64,000 bases of DNA from JADKCZ01 sp963786945 (GCA_963786945.1 CAWBAO010000003.1:434001-498000); one strand, 5' to 3'. Positions 31,903 through 42,703 are shown, numbered from the stretch's first letter. A program made the numbers and translations. The notes: generated by a model from the sequence alone, not told the origin.

Positions 31903-32460
31903 ATGGTTCGCGACATCGTCATCTGGCCCGACCCGGTCCTCAAGCAGATCGCCAAGCCGGTCGATCGCGTGGACGACACCATCCGCCGCCTGCTCGACGA
32001 CATGGCCGAGACCATGTACGCCGCCGACGGGGTCGGGCTGGCCGCGCCCCAGGTGGGCGTCTCCAGGCGGGTCATCGTCATCGACGTCTCGCCGCGCCAG
32101 GAGGGGCAGACCCTCCTCCACCTCGTCAACCCGGAGATCGTCCGGACCGAGGGGACCCGGGTCTACACCGAGGGCTGCCTCTCGCTCCCCGGCGAGGCCG
32201 AGGACGTGGAGCGGGCCGACAAGGTCTGGGTCCGGGCGCTGGGCCGCGACGGCAAGCCGTTCGAGCTGGAGTGCGACCAGCTGCTGGCCACCGCCGTGCA
32301 GCACGAGTACGACCACCTGCAGGGGACGGTCTTCGTCGACCACCTCTCCTCGCTGAAGCGCGAGATCATCCGCCGCCGCATGAAGAAGCTGAAGGCCGAG
32401 CAGTCGAGCGAGCCGGCCGAGCAGGTCAAGGCCGCCTCCAAGCACGAGTCGGCCCTGTAG
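31903..32460 (+). CDS. def: Peptide deformylase
   Basis: 185 residues. Removes the formyl group from nascent proteins; metal-dependent. All three motifs are present: motif I GVGLAAPQVG, motif II EGCLSLPG with the metal Cys, motif III QHEYDHLQG with the two metal His and the catalytic Glu. The C-terminal Lys/Arg-rich tail (KREIIRRRMKKLKAE) is common in type I deformylases. ATG 31903 is preceded by the purine-rich GAGGG. Confidence 0.93.
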   Translation: MVRDIVIWPDPVLKQIAKPVDRVDDTIRRLLDDMAETMYAADGVGLAAPQVGVSRRVIVIDVSPRQEGQTLLHLVNPEIVRTEGTRVYTEGCLSLPGEAEDVERADKVWVRALGRDGKPFELECDQLLATAVQHEYDHLQGTVFVDHLSSLKREIIRRRMKKLKAEQSSEPAEQVKAASKHESAL

Positions 32461-32522
32461 CCCGGCGGCCGCCGCCCCGGCGCCGTGACCGCGCCATGAC
32501 GCGGCCGGGGCAGCATGGGCGC

Positions 32523-33180
32523 ATGGCCTCGACCGTCCACCCGCCCGGACCCAAGCCCCTGCTCCGGGGCGTGTCGCACCGAGATCGCCGCCGCCTTCGC
32601 CCTGGTGGGCGGGATCGCGCTCGTCAACGCCGCCACCGGCCAGCGCGGTGCGGTGGCCGCGGCGGTCTACGGCGTCGCCCTCACCGCCCAGTTCGCCATC
32701 TCGGCGGCCTACCACCGGCCGCGCTGGGGCACCCGGGCCCGCCTCTTCATGCGCCGGCTCGACCACGCCGCCATCTTCCTGCTCATCGCCGGCACCTACA
32801 CGCCGTTCTGCCTGCTGCTGCCCCCCGAGACCGGCCGGCCGCTGCTGGCCCTGGTCTGGAGCGGCGCCGGGGCCGGGATGGTGCTCTCGGTGCTCTGGCC
32901 GCTGGCCCCCAAGTGGCTGATGGCCGTCCTCACCGTGGCGCTGGGCTGGGCCATCGTGCCGACCTTCCCGGCCATGCGGGCCGCCATCGGCTGGAGCGGG
33001 ATGGCCCTGCTGGGCGCCGGCGGCATCGCCTACACGCTGGGGGCCGTGGTCTACGCCACCCGCTTCCCGGACCCCAGCCCGCGGGTCTTCGGGTACCACG
33101 AGGTCTTCCACGCCCTGGTGATCGCCGCCGCCGTCTGCCACTACGTCGCCATCGCCGGGACCATCGGCGCCATCGGGTAG
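32523..33180 (+). CDS. Hemolysin III / YqfA-family membrane protein, frameshifted
   Basis: About 218 residues with seven predicted membrane helices. Family features are AISAAYHRPRWGTRARLFMRRLDHAAIFLLIAGTYTPF, with conserved His and Asp residues, and late FGYHEVFHALVIAAAVCHY with further His residues. These belong to the PAQR/hemolysin III superfamily with a predicted metal site. One extra C near 32580 separates the N-terminal MASTVHPPGPKPLLRGVSH from the rest. The function is not known in bacteria. Confidence 0.8.
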
Positions 33181-33200
33181 CGGCGCGCCGCGCCCGGGGC

Positions 33201-33971
33201 CTACAGCCGCTCGTCGATGGCCCGGTTCGACATGGCGTCGGCCTGGCCGTTCTCCTCGCGCGGGATGTGGCGGACCTCGATCTGGTCGAAGGCCTTGAGC
33301 AGCGCCTGCGCCTCGGCGTGGAGCGGCTGCAGGTGCTCGGCCTTCACCGCGTAGTCCCCGTTGAGCTGCTTCACCACCAGCTCGGAGTCGGCCAGCACGT
33401 CGAGCTCCTTGATCCCCATGGCCTTGGCCCGCCGCAGCCCCAGGATCAGCCCCATGTACTCGGCGACGTTGTTGGTCTCCTCGCCGAGGAACTTGCCGAT
33501 CTTGGCCACGATGTGGCCGGCCGGGTTGACGATCACCGCGCCGGCGCCGGCCGGCCCGGGGTTCCCGCGGGCCGCCCCGTCGCAGTAGAGGCGGGTGCGG
33601 ACCGGGCGGGCCAGGGCGGCCTGCTCGGCGGCGGCCAGCTCCTGCTTCTCCGCCTCGGCGGCGGCGGCCCGCTCGCGGCGGCGCGCCTCGCGCTCGGCCT
33701 TGGAGAGCTCCATCGACTCCTGCAGCTCCTCGGCGGCCCGGGCGGCGGCCCGCTCCACCTCGCTCCCCTTGCGGACCTTGAGCCCCTTGCCGGCGCCCGC
33801 GGCGGCCGGCGCCGGGGCGTCGGCGTCGAGCGCCTCGATCCGGTCGGCGGCGGCGTCGAGCACCTTCCCCAGCGTGTCGCGGGTGTGGCCGGGGTACCGG
33901 GCCAGCGAGCGCGGCAGCTCCTCGTTGGCGGCGATGAAGCGGAGCAGGTCGGCGAGGACGGACTTGGCCAC
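33201..33971 (-). CDS. Ribonuclease HI-family protein with N-terminal extension
   Basis: 256 residues. The C-terminal half is a ribonuclease H fold: YCDGAARGNPGPAGAGAVI (first Asp), ETNNVAEYMGLILGL (Glu), LADSELVVKQLNGDY (Asp) and a late Asp in ENGQADAMSNRAIDE. The first 125 residues are an extension: a helical start (LLRFIAANEELPRSLARYPGHTRDTL) followed by an Ala/Glu-rich coiled coil. RNA strand removal from RNA/DNA hybrids is the expected activity. Start GTG 33971 lies just past the upstream stop, implying coupling with the zinc-ribbon gene. Confidence 0.78.
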   Translation of the reverse strand: MAKSVLADLLRFIAANEELPRSLARYPGHTRDTLGKVLDAAADRIEALDADAPAPAAAGAGKGLKVRKGSEVERAAARAAEELQESMELSKAEREARRRERAAAAEAEKQELAAAEQAALARPVRTRLYCDGAARGNPGPAGAGAVIVNPAGHIVAKIGKFLGEETNNVAEYMGLILGLRRAKAMGIKELDVLADSELVVKQLNGDYAVKAEHLQPLHAEAQALLKAFDQIEVRHIPREENGQADAMSNRAIDERL

Positions 33972-33973
33972 GT

Positions 33974-34720
33974 CTACGCCGGGGGCGGCGGCGCCGGCGG
34001 GTTGACCGCGGCGTGCGAGTAGATGATGCGGTGGCAGCTGGGGCAGGTCTCGATGGAGTCGGCCCGCTGCAGGACGATGGAGAGCTGCGGGGGGATGTTG
34101 CGGTGGCAGCCCCGGCAGGTGGAGCCGACCACCGCGGCCACGGCCACCCCGGCCCGCCGCTTGCGGATGTTCTCGTACTTGGCGAGCAGGCCGGCGTCGA
34201 CCAGCGTGGCCGCGGTGGCGCGCCGGGCCGCCAGCGCGGCCAGCCTGGCCTCGGCCTCGGCGGTGGCCTGGTCCAGCCTGGCGGCGGCGGCCTGGGCGGC
34301 GTCCTCGACCTCGGCCAGCGCCTCGCCGCTGGCCTCGAGGGCCGCCTTGATCTCGGCGGCGGCGGCCACCAGCAGCCTGGCCTGCTCGCTCTGGGTCTCG
34401 TTGGACTTCTTGGCGATGTCGATCTCGCGCGACATGGCGGCGTACTCGCGCGGGGTCTTGATCTCGCCGAGCCGCCCCTCCCACTTCTTCACCTTGTCGC
34501 GGTCCATGCCCAGCAGGGTGTCGACCTGCCGCTTCTCCCGCTCGTTGGCCTCCAGCCGGGCCTTCTGGTCGTCGTAGGCCTTGCGGGCCGCCTTGACCCG
34601 GGCCTCCAGCGCCGCCCGCTGGGCCGGGATGGCGTCGAGCCCGGTCCGCACCGCATGGGCATCCAGATCGATCTGCTGCAGCTCCTCCAGCACCCTCAGC
34701 TTCTCTCGCAGCGACGACAA
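33974..34720 (-). CDS. COG1579-type coiled-coil zinc-ribbon protein
   Basis: 248 residues. A long coiled coil (residues about 5-175: LREKLRVLEELQQIDLDAHAV onward, with the conserved TPREYAAMSREI) is followed by a C4 zinc ribbon CRGC...CPSC and RIIY. This is the arrangement of the COG1579 family, which is often next to RNase HI or DNA-metabolism genes and whose role is unproven. TTG 34720 was chosen because AGGAGA lies 6 nt upstream; no ATG or GTG fits as well. Confidence 0.8.
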   Translation of the reverse strand: MSSLREKLRVLEELQQIDLDAHAVRTGLDAIPAQRAALEARVKAARKAYDDQKARLEANEREKRQVDTLLGMDRDKVKKWEGRLGEIKTPREYAAMSREIDIAKKSNETQSEQARLLVAAAAEIKAALEASGEALAEVEDAAQAAAARLDQATAEAEARLAALAARRATAATLVDAGLLAKYENIRKRRAGVAVAAVVGSTCRGCHRNIPPQLSIVLQRADSIETCPSCHRIIYSHAAVNPPAPPPPA

Positions 34721-34756
34721 GGCGACTCTCCTCGCGTGATCGGTGACGTGGTGATG

Positions 34757-34828
34757 TGGGCCCACCAGGATTTGAACCTGGATCGGGTCGGTTATGAGCC
34801 GATGGCTCTGCCGTTGAGCTATGGGCCC
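34757..34828 (-). tRNA. tRNA with CAT anticodon (Met, possibly Ile2)
   Basis: 72-nt cloverleaf on the minus strand. The acceptor stem GGGCCCA/TGGGCCC is perfect, the D-arm is AGCTC...GAGC, the anticodon loop CTCATAA gives CAT, and the T-arm is CCAGGTTCAAATCCTGG. CCA is not encoded. The anticodon fits elongator tRNA-Met or a lysidine-modified tRNA-Ile; the sequence does not decide between them. It lies between rpoD and the zinc-ribbon gene. Confidence 0.92.
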
Positions 34829-34872
34829 GTGCCGCTCGACTGGCAGGGCGGTCGTACCACTTTCCTTCGCAT

Positions 34873-37140
<2,268 letters not shown>

Positions 37141-37217
37141 GATCGCTCGACTCCTTGGACTCCGGTGCTGCTCCTGTGATCACTAACCGCGGGCCCTCGG
37201 GCTGGCCCGGCCATCCT

Positions 37218-37235
37218 GGGCGCCCGGAGGCGCCC
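37218..37235 (-). other. Hairpin between dnaG and rpoD
   Basis: A 7-bp perfect inverted repeat (GGGCGCC / GGCGCCC) with a 4-nt loop in the 100-bp gap between dnaG and rpoD. An intercistronic attenuator or RNA-processing hairpin would be in keeping with known differential expression of these genes in enterobacteria. No T-tract is seen, so it may be incidental. Confidence 0.3.
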
Positions 37236-37240
37236 TCCCG

Positions 37241-39142
37241 TCAGCCGCCGCTCTCCAGCCCCCGCAGCCGCCGCTCCAGCTCGGCCCGGCGCCGCATGGC
37301 CACCTCGGCCTCGATGCGCAGGTCGTCCGGGACCGGCGAGCCGGCCCGCGCGACCCGGGCGCTGCAGCGCTCCTGCTGGGCCACCACCGCGGCGATGGCC
37401 GCCTTGACGGTGGCGCGCCGGAGCAGCCGCTCGGCCACGCCCCGCTCCACGCCCCCCGGGCCGGTCAGGGCCTCGACCCGCCGCCGCAGCGGCTCGGCGG
37501 CCTCGGCCAGCCGGGCCAGCGCCGCCTCGCGGGTCAGCGGCTCGCGGATGAGGTCGCGGGCCAGCTCGCCGAGCGGGCCGGCCGGCAGCAGCGCCGGGAG
37601 GTTCTCCTCGTCCGCCACCGGCGCCAGGTCGGGGAAGGCGATGAGCAGGCCGAGCGCGTCCACGGCCGGCCCCGGCAGCACCGCCTGGACCCGCTGGTGG
37701 GAGGCCGCCGACGGGGCGGCCGGCCCCGGCCGCCGGTCACGCCGCCAGCCGGCCTGTTCCGGGGGCTGGTCCGCCTCGGGGGGCGGCTCCTCGACCCGCG
37801 CCGGCCGGACCCCGGCCAGCTCGCGCCGCAGCGCCTCGACGTCGAGGTCGAGCTTGCGGGCCACCGCCTCCTCGAAGACCCCGCGCGCCAGCCCCTCCGG
37901 CGCCAGCTTCACCAGCGGCGCCAGCTCGGCCACCGCCGCCAGCTTGGCCTCCAGCGCCGCGGTCCTGGGCTCGGCGCCGCAGGTCTTCTCCACCGCCCGG
38001 TCGATGAGGAACTGCGAGAGCGGCGTGGCCGCCGCCAGCAGGGCCTCGACGCCGGCCTTGCCGTGGGCCCGGGCGAAGTCGTCGGGGTCGAGCTTGGCGT
38101 CGCCGGCCGGCAGCAGGGCCACCTTGCCGGCCAGGCCGGAGGGGAGGAGCGCGGCCGCGGCCTTGGCGGGCGCGGCCAGGCCCGCCGAGTCGCCGTCGAA
38201 CAGCACGGTGACCTCGCGGCAGTCGCAGCGCTTCAGCAGCTCCACGTGCTCCGGCGTCAGCGCCGTGCCGCAGACCGCCACGGCGTTCTTGACGCCCGCC
38301 TGGTGCAGCCCGATCACGTCGAAGTACCCCTCCACCAGCACCGCGGTCCGCGTCCTGCGGATCGCCTCGCGCGCCAGGTCGAGCCCGTAGAGCACGCGGC
38401 TCTTCTTGTAGAGCGGGGTCTCCGGGGTGTTGATGTACTTGGCACCCTTCTCCTCGCCCATGGCCCGCCCGCCGAACCCGATCACCTGCCCGTCGAGCGC
38501 GGTGATGGGGAACATCAGCCGCCCCCGGAACCGGTCGTAGCTCCGGCCGTCGTCCTTCTCCACCAGCAACCCGGCCTTCCTCACCGCCGCCTCGCCGATC
38601 CCCTTCTCCTTCAGCCGCGGCAGCAGGTCGTCCCACCCCGGCGCCGCCACCCCCAGCCGGAAGGCCTTGACCTGCTCGTCCGCCACCCCGCGCGAGGCCA
38701 GGTAGGCCCGGGCGTCCTGGCCCCAGGGGCTGCCCAGCCGGGCCGCCCAGTAGCGGGCCGCCGCGTCACAGGCGGCCTGCAGCTCGTTCCGCTCCTTGCG
38801 GCGCCGCTGCGCCTCGGCCGTCTCCTGGGCGTCGGCCTCGGGGATCTCGATCCCGACCTCGGCCGCCAGCTCGCGCACCACCTCTGGGAACTCCTTGCCC
38901 TGCAGCTTCTGCAGGAACGTGAAGACGTTGCCGTACTCGCCGCAGCCGTAGCACTTGTAGTGCTTGTCCTCGGTGTAGACGTGGAAGCTCGGCGTGCGCT
39001 CCCCGTGGAAGGGGCAGCAGCCCTTCCACGTCCGGCCGGCCCGCTTCAGCTCGACGTGGCGGCCGATCAGCGCCACCACGTCCACGCGTGCCTTGATCTC
39101 CTCGATGACCTCGTCGGGGATCAGGGATCGCCCCGCGGTCAC
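37241..39142 (-). CDS. dnaG: DNA primase
   Basis: 633 residues. N-terminal zinc-binding domain CCPFHGERTPSFHVYTEDKHYKCYGCGEYG, RNA-polymerase core with DGRSYDRFRGRLMFPITALDGQVIGFGGRAMG, TOPRIM motifs VLVEGYFDVI and VLFDGDSAG, then a C-terminal helicase-binding domain (residues about 470-630). The linker is Pro/Arg-rich. The start GTG overlaps the yqeY stop (GTGA), so the two are coupled. It makes primers on the lagging strand. Confidence 0.95.
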   Translation of the reverse strand: MTAGRSLIPDEVIEEIKARVDVVALIGRHVELKRAGRTWKGCCPFHGERTPSFHVYTEDKHYKCYGCGEYGNVFTFLQKLQGKEFPEVVRELAAEVGIEIPEADAQETAEAQRRRKERNELQAACDAAARYWAARLGSPWGQDARAYLASRGVADEQVKAFRLGVAAPGWDDLLPRLKEKGIGEAAVRKAGLLVEKDDGRSYDRFRGRLMFPITALDGQVIGFGGRAMGEEKGAKYINTPETPLYKKSRVLYGLDLAREAIRRTRTAVLVEGYFDVIGLHQAGVKNAVAVCGTALTPEHVELLKRCDCREVTVLFDGDSAGLAAPAKAAAALLPSGLAGKVALLPAGDAKLDPDDFARAHGKAGVEALLAAATPLSQFLIDRAVEKTCGAEPRTAALEAKLAAVAELAPLVKLAPEGLARGVFEEAVARKLDLDVEALRRELAGVRPARVEEPPPEADQPPEQAGWRRDRRPGPAAPSAASHQRVQAVLPGPAVDALGLLIAFPDLAPVADEENLPALLPAGPLGELARDLIREPLTREAALARLAEAAEPLRRRVEALTGPGGVERGVAERLLRRATVKAAIAAVVAQQERCSARVARAGSPVPDDLRIEAEVAMRRRAELERRLRGLESGG

Positions 39143-39588
39143 TTCCCCGAGAGGCGAGCCTTCACCAGCTCGGAGACCAGCCTGCCATCGGCCTTGCCCT
39201 GCACGTCCGGCAGGAGCGCCTTCATCACCGCCCCCATGTCGCGCGGCCCGCTGGCGCCGGTCTTCACCACCGCCGCCTCGACCAGCGCCTTGAGCTCGGC
39301 CTCGCCGAGCTGCGCCGGCAGGTACCCCAGGAGGACGGCGATCTCCGCCTCCTCCTTCTGCACCAGCTCCGGCCGGTTCCCGGCCCGGAACTGCTCGACC
39401 GAGTCCTTGTGGCGCTTGATCTCCCCCGAGACCACCTGCAGCACCCCGGCGTCGTCGAGCGGCTTCATGGCCTCGATCTCGCGGTACTTGATGGCGCTCT
39501 TGAGCATCCGGATCACGGAGAGCTTCACCGCGTCCTTGTCTCGCATCGACGCCTTCAGGTCGGCGTCGAGCTGGTCCTTGAGCGCCAT
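39139..39588 (-). CDS. yqeY: GatB/YqeY domain protein
   Basis: 149 residues: LKDQLDADLKASMRDKDAVKLSVIRMLKSAIKYREIE, then EIKRHKDSVEQFRAGNRPELVQKEEAEIAVLLGYLPAQL and GAVMKALLPDVQGKADGRLVSELVK. This is the YqeY family, related to the C-terminal tRNA-binding domain of GatB. It sits between rpsU and dnaG as in many bacteria and overlaps dnaG by 4 bp. Its exact role is unknown. Confidence 0.88.
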   Translation of the reverse strand: MALKDQLDADLKASMRDKDAVKLSVIRMLKSAIKYREIEAMKPLDDAGVLQVVSGEIKRHKDSVEQFRAGNRPELVQKEEAEIAVLLGYLPAQLGEAELKALVEAAVVKTGASGPRDMGAVMKALLPDVQGKADGRLVSELVKARLSGK

Positions 39589-39614
39589 GGGGGTCCCCGG
39601 GCCGCGTGCGCCGG

Positions 39615-39809
39615 CTAGTACGACTTCCGCGACTTCTTCATGGCGCGCTTCTTGGCGGCCAGCGCCTTCTTCTTGCGCTTCACGCTCGGCTTCTCGTAGT
39701 GCTCGCGCTTGCGGATCTCCGAGAGGATGCCCGCCTTCTCGCACTGCTTCTTGAAGCGCTTCATCGCGTTCTCGAAGGACTCGCCTTCCTTGACACGCAC
39801 TCCGGTCAT
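39615..39809 (-). CDS. rpsU: 30S ribosomal protein S21
   Basis: 64 residues: TGVRVKEGESFENAMKRFKK, then CEKAGILSEIRKREHYEKPSVKRKKKALAAKKRAMKKSRKSY. It matches S21 along its length, including the basic C-terminus. It is first in the macromolecular-synthesis cluster. About 95 nt of leader separates it from its predicted promoter, and the leader contains two hairpins. Confidence 0.95.
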   Translation of the reverse strand: MTGVRVKEGESFENAMKRFKKQCEKAGILSEIRKREHYEKPSVKRKKKALAAKKRAMKKSRKSY

Positions 39810-39836
39810 TCTTCGCCTCGGACCTTTCGGATTGGC

Positions 39837-39893
39837 TTCGTGAGGGGCTCACGAAAGCGCAAAGCCGGATGCCCTGGGGCACCCGGCTCAAGC
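39837..39893 (-). promoter_or_regulatory. Structured leader of rpsU with two hairpins
   Basis: One hairpin has perfect 8-bp arms TTCGTGAG / CTCACGAA with a GGG loop (39837-39855), located 28 nt before the S21 start. A second near 39869-39892 pairs GCCGGRTGCC-type arms around a short loop. Position suggests control of S21 translation or RNA stability. No known RNA family is recognised. Confidence 0.4.
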
Positions 39894-39909
39894 GCACGGT
39901 TGAAGGGGG

Positions 39910-39938
39910 GACTTAGAAAGAATTCGCTACCTTGTCAA
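39910..39938 (-). promoter_or_regulatory. Sigma-70 promoter of the rpsU cluster
   Basis: A perfect -35 hexamer TTGACA (39933-39938 on the minus strand) overlaps the hisE stop codon. The -10 is weaker: TAAGTC at 17 bp spacing or TCTAAG at 15 bp. The stretch is visibly A/T-rich compared with its surroundings. It would give a transcript starting about 95 nt before rpsU. Confidence 0.6.
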
Positions 39939-40261
39939 GGACTTCCGGGCCGCTGGCCCGGCCCGTGGCGGCGCTCCAGCACCTCGTAGACCTGCCCGGG
40001 GGTGACCCCCGCCGAGGCCAGCACCACGAACAGGTGGTAGACGAGGTCGGCCGCCTCCAGCGCCAGGTGCTCGGCCGTGTCCTGCCCGGCCAGCAGCCCC
40101 TGCTGGGCCTCTACGACCTCGTAGGCCTCCTCGACGACCTTGCGCCGGGCCTTGGCCGGGGCCGCGAGGAGCTTGCGGGTGTAGCTCTCGAGGGCGCCCG
40201 GGTCGTCGCGGCGGGCTTCGATGGTCTTCCAGAGGGTCGCGAGGAACCGCTCGTCGGCCAT
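39935..40261 (-). CDS. hisE: Phosphoribosyl-ATP pyrophosphatase
   Basis: 108 residues: FLATLWKTIEARR, KLLAAPAKARRKVVEEAYEVVEA, HLALEAADLVYHLFVVLASAGVT. These carry the EExxE-like metal-binding acidic residues of the MazG-type all-alpha fold. ATG 40261 has AGGAG six nt upstream, so independent initiation is clear. The gene lies inside the 3' end of the hisI open frame (see hisI). Confidence 0.9.
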   Translation of the reverse strand: MADERFLATLWKTIEARRDDPGALESYTRKLLAAPAKARRKVVEEAYEVVEAQQGLLAGQDTAEHLALEAADLVYHLFVVLASAGVTPGQVYEVLERRHGPGQRPGSP

Positions 40262-40602
40262 GTGATCTCCTGGGTGGTGTGGAAGCAGCTCCGCTCCCCG
40301 GTGTGGCAGGCCGGCCCGGTCTGCCGGACCACGTAGAGCACGGCGTCGCCGTCGCAGTCCACCGAGACGGAGAGGACCTCCTGGAGGTGGCCGGAGGTGT
40401 CCCCCTTGCGCCACAGGGCCTTGCGGCTCCTCGACCAGTAGGTGCCGCGCCCGGTGGCCAGGGTCTCGGAGAGCGCCTCCCGGTTGGCCCAGGCCAGCAT
40501 GAGGACCGTGCCGTCGGCCTCCTGGGCCACCACCGGCACCAGCCCCCGCTCGTCGAACTGGATCAGCCCCAGCAGGGCCGCCCGCTCCGTCACCCCACCC
40601 AT
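40111..40602 (-). CDS. hisI: Phosphoribosyl-AMP cyclohydrolase with out-of-frame overlap into hisE
   Basis: Residues 1-115 match HisI: GLIQFDERGLVPVVAQEADGTVLMLAWANREAL, GRGTYWSRSRKALWRKGDTSG, VDCDGDAVLYVVRQTGPACHTGERSCFH with the zinc cysteines. The frame has no stop at the usual end and continues for about 50 low-complexity residues inside hisE, stopping at 40111. A missed indel near the HisI end, a degenerate HisIE fusion, or a genuine tail are possible. It overlaps hisF by 13 bp. Confidence 0.82.
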   Translation of the reverse strand: MGGVTERAALLGLIQFDERGLVPVVAQEADGTVLMLAWANREALSETLATGRGTYWSRSRKALWRKGDTSGHLQEVLSVSVDCDGDAVLYVVRQTGPACHTGERSCFHTTQEITWPTSGSSRPSGRPSKPAATTRAPSRATPASSSRPRPRPGARSSRRPTRS

Positions 40603-41366
40603 GGCCGCACCTCCACGCCGCGCTCCAGCAGGTACCGCTTGGCCTCGCCGACGGTGTGCGTGCCGTCGTGGAAGATCGAGGCGGCCAGGGCGGCGTCGGC
40701 GAAGCGCAGCCCCTCGGCGAGGTGCTCCAGCGTGCCCACCCCGCCCGAGGCGATGACCGGGATGCGCACCGCCGCCGCCACCCGCTCCAGCAGCTCGAGG
40801 TCGTAGCCGGCCTGGGTGCCGTCGCGGTCCATCGAGGTGAGCAGCAGCTCGCCGGCGCCCCGGTCGGCCACCTCGCGGATCCAGGCCAGCCCCTCGCGCC
40901 CGGTCGGCCTCGAGCCGCCGGCCACGTAGACCTCCCACTCCTGGGCGCGCCCCTCCCGGCGGGGGCGGCGCTTCACGTCCACCGCCACCACCAGCGCCTG
41001 GGCCCCGGCCACCGCCGAGAGCCGGTCCACCAGGCCGGGCTCCTGGACCGCCGAGGAGTTGACGCTGACCTTGTCGGCGCCGGCCCGCAGCAGCGCCACG
41101 AAGTCGGCCTCGCCGCGCACCCCGCCGCCCACGGTGAGCGGCGCGAAGACCCGGGCCGCGGTCCGGCTCACCAGGTCGAGCAGCGTGCCGCGGTTCTCCA
41201 GCGTGGCGGCGATGTCGAGGTAGGTGATCTCGTCGGCCCCCTGGGCGTCGTAGCGGGCGGCCGCCTCGACCGGGTCGCCGGCGTCGCGCAGGTTCTGGAA
41301 CTTGATCCCCTTGACCACGCGCCCGTCCTTGACGTCGAGGCAGGGGATGATCCGCTTGGCCGGCAT
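40590..41366 (-). CDS. hisF: Imidazole glycerol phosphate synthase cyclase subunit
   Basis: 258 residues. The (beta/alpha)8 barrel is recognisable from IIPCLDVKDGRVVKGIKFQNLRDAGDPVE, the catalytic region LTVGGGVR, ADKVSVNSSA, LLTSMDRDGTQAGYDLEL and VIASGGVGTLEHL. It makes IGP and AICAR with HisH. Start ATG 41366, two bases after hisA. Confidence 0.95.
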   Translation of the reverse strand: MPAKRIIPCLDVKDGRVVKGIKFQNLRDAGDPVEAAARYDAQGADEITYLDIAATLENRGTLLDLVSRTAARVFAPLTVGGGVRGEADFVALLRAGADKVSVNSSAVQEPGLVDRLSAVAGAQALVVAVDVKRRPRREGRAQEWEVYVAGGSRPTGREGLAWIREVADRGAGELLLTSMDRDGTQAGYDLELLERVAAAVRIPVIASGGVGTLEHLAEGLRFADAALAASIFHDGTHTVGEAKRYLLERGVEVRPWVG

Positions 41367-41368
41367 GC

Positions 41369-42091
41369 TCAGGCCCCGCCCTTCACCAGCGCCACCGCCT
41401 CGGCCAGCGTGAAGCGCCCCTCGTAGAGGGCCTTGCCGACGATGACCCCGGCCAGGCCGGCCGCCAGGCAGGCCCGGATGTCGTCGAGCCCGGCCACCCC
41501 GCCCGAGGCCACCACCGGGAGGCCCACCTCGGCCTGCAGCGCCGCGGCCCCGGCCGCGTCCACGCCGGTGAACATGCCGTCGCGGGCCACGTCGGTGTAC
41601 TCGACCAGCGTGACGCCGGCCTCCTTGACCCGCCGCGCCACCTCGGCGGCCTTGAGGCCGGAGCCCTCCAGCCAGCCGGCCACCTTGACCTCGCCGTTGC
41701 GGGCGTCGATGCCGCAGCGGACCTTGCCGGGGAAGCGCTCGCAGGCCTGGCGCACCAGGTCGAGCCGCTCCACCGCCGCGGTCCCCAGCACCACCGCCGA
41801 GACCCCCAGGGCCAGCACCTTCTCGATGTCGGGGAGCGTCCGCAGGCCCCCGCCCAGCTCGACCTCCAGCCCCCGGACCGCGCAGAGCTCGGCCACCGCG
41901 GAGAGGTTGACCGGCCAGCCGGCCCTGGCGCCGTCGAGGTCGACGACGTGCAGCCGGGCGGCCCCGGCGGCGGCGAACTTCTCCGCCTCCTCGGCCGGGT
42001 GGCGCGAGTAGACCTGCTTGCTGGCGAAGTCCCCCTTCTGCAGGCGGACCACCTCGCCGCCCATGAGATCGATGGCCGGGATCACCAGCAT
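41369..42091 (-). CDS. hisA: ProFAR isomerase (HisA)
   Basis: 240 residues: VIPAIDLMGGEVVRLQKGDF, LHVVDLDGARAG, LEVELGGGLRTLPDIEKVL, TDVARDGMFTGVD, VVASGGVAGLDDIRA. The two catalytic aspartates of the HisA barrel are in place. It begins one base after the hisH stop. Confidence 0.95.
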   Translation of the reverse strand: MLVIPAIDLMGGEVVRLQKGDFASKQVYSRHPAEEAEKFAAAGAARLHVVDLDGARAGWPVNLSAVAELCAVRGLEVELGGGLRTLPDIEKVLALGVSAVVLGTAAVERLDLVRQACERFPGKVRCGIDARNGEVKVAGWLEGSGLKAAEVARRVKEAGVTLVEYTDVARDGMFTGVDAAGAAALQAEVGLPVVASGGVAGLDDIRACLAAGLAGVIVGKALYEGRFTLAEAVALVKGGA

Positions 42092-42703
42092 CTAGACCCC
42101 CACGAAGCGTCGAAGGAAGCCGAGCCCGACCTGCTGGCTCTTCTCCGGGTGGAACTGGACCGCGAACAGCTGGCCGCGCGCCAGCCCGGCGCAGAAGGGC
42201 CGGCCGTGGGTGGCGGTGAGCTGGGTGCCGGGCGCGTCGGCCGGGGCGGCGTAGCTGTGGGCGAAGTAGGCGTACTGCCCGTCGAGGGGGGCGAAGACCG
42301 GGTGGAGCGGCCCGGCCGCGCTCAGCCTCGACCAGCCGATGTGCGGCAGCCGCACCTCGGCGGGGAGCCTGCGCACCGTCCCCGGCACCAGCCCCAGCCC
42401 GCGGGCCCCGCCCGCCTCCTCGCCGTCGGTGAAGAGGATCTGCAGCCCGACGCAGATGCCCAGCACCGGCGTGCCGCGGGCGATGGCCTCGCGCAGCGCC
42501 GCCTCCACGCCGCTCCGGCGCATGGCCTCGGCGCAGGCCGGCATCGCCCCCTGCCCCGGCACCACCACCCGGTCGGCGGCGCGCACCGCGTCCGGGTCGC
42601 GGGTCACCACCACCCGGGCCCCGACCTCGCGCAGCGCGTTCTCCACCGAGCGCAGGTTGCCGGCGCCGTAGTCGACCAGCGCGACGGTGCCGGCTGCGCT
42701 CAC
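42092..42703 (-). CDS. hisH: Imidazole glycerol phosphate synthase glutaminase subunit
   Basis: 203 residues. Class I glutaminase: VALVDYGAGNLRSVENALR, VPGQGAMPACAEAM, nucleophile in LGICVGLQILF, and the late dyad FAVQFHPEKSQQVGLGFL. The GTG at 42703 overlaps the hisB stop (GTGA). Confidence 0.94.
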   Translation of the reverse strand: MSAAGTVALVDYGAGNLRSVENALREVGARVVVTRDPDAVRAADRVVVPGQGAMPACAEAMRRSGVEAALREAIARGTPVLGICVGLQILFTDGEEAGGARGLGLVPGTVRRLPAEVRLPHIGWSRLSAAGPLHPVFAPLDGQYAYFAHSYAAPADAPGTQLTATHGRPFCAGLARGQLFAVQFHPEKSQQVGLGFLRRFVGV

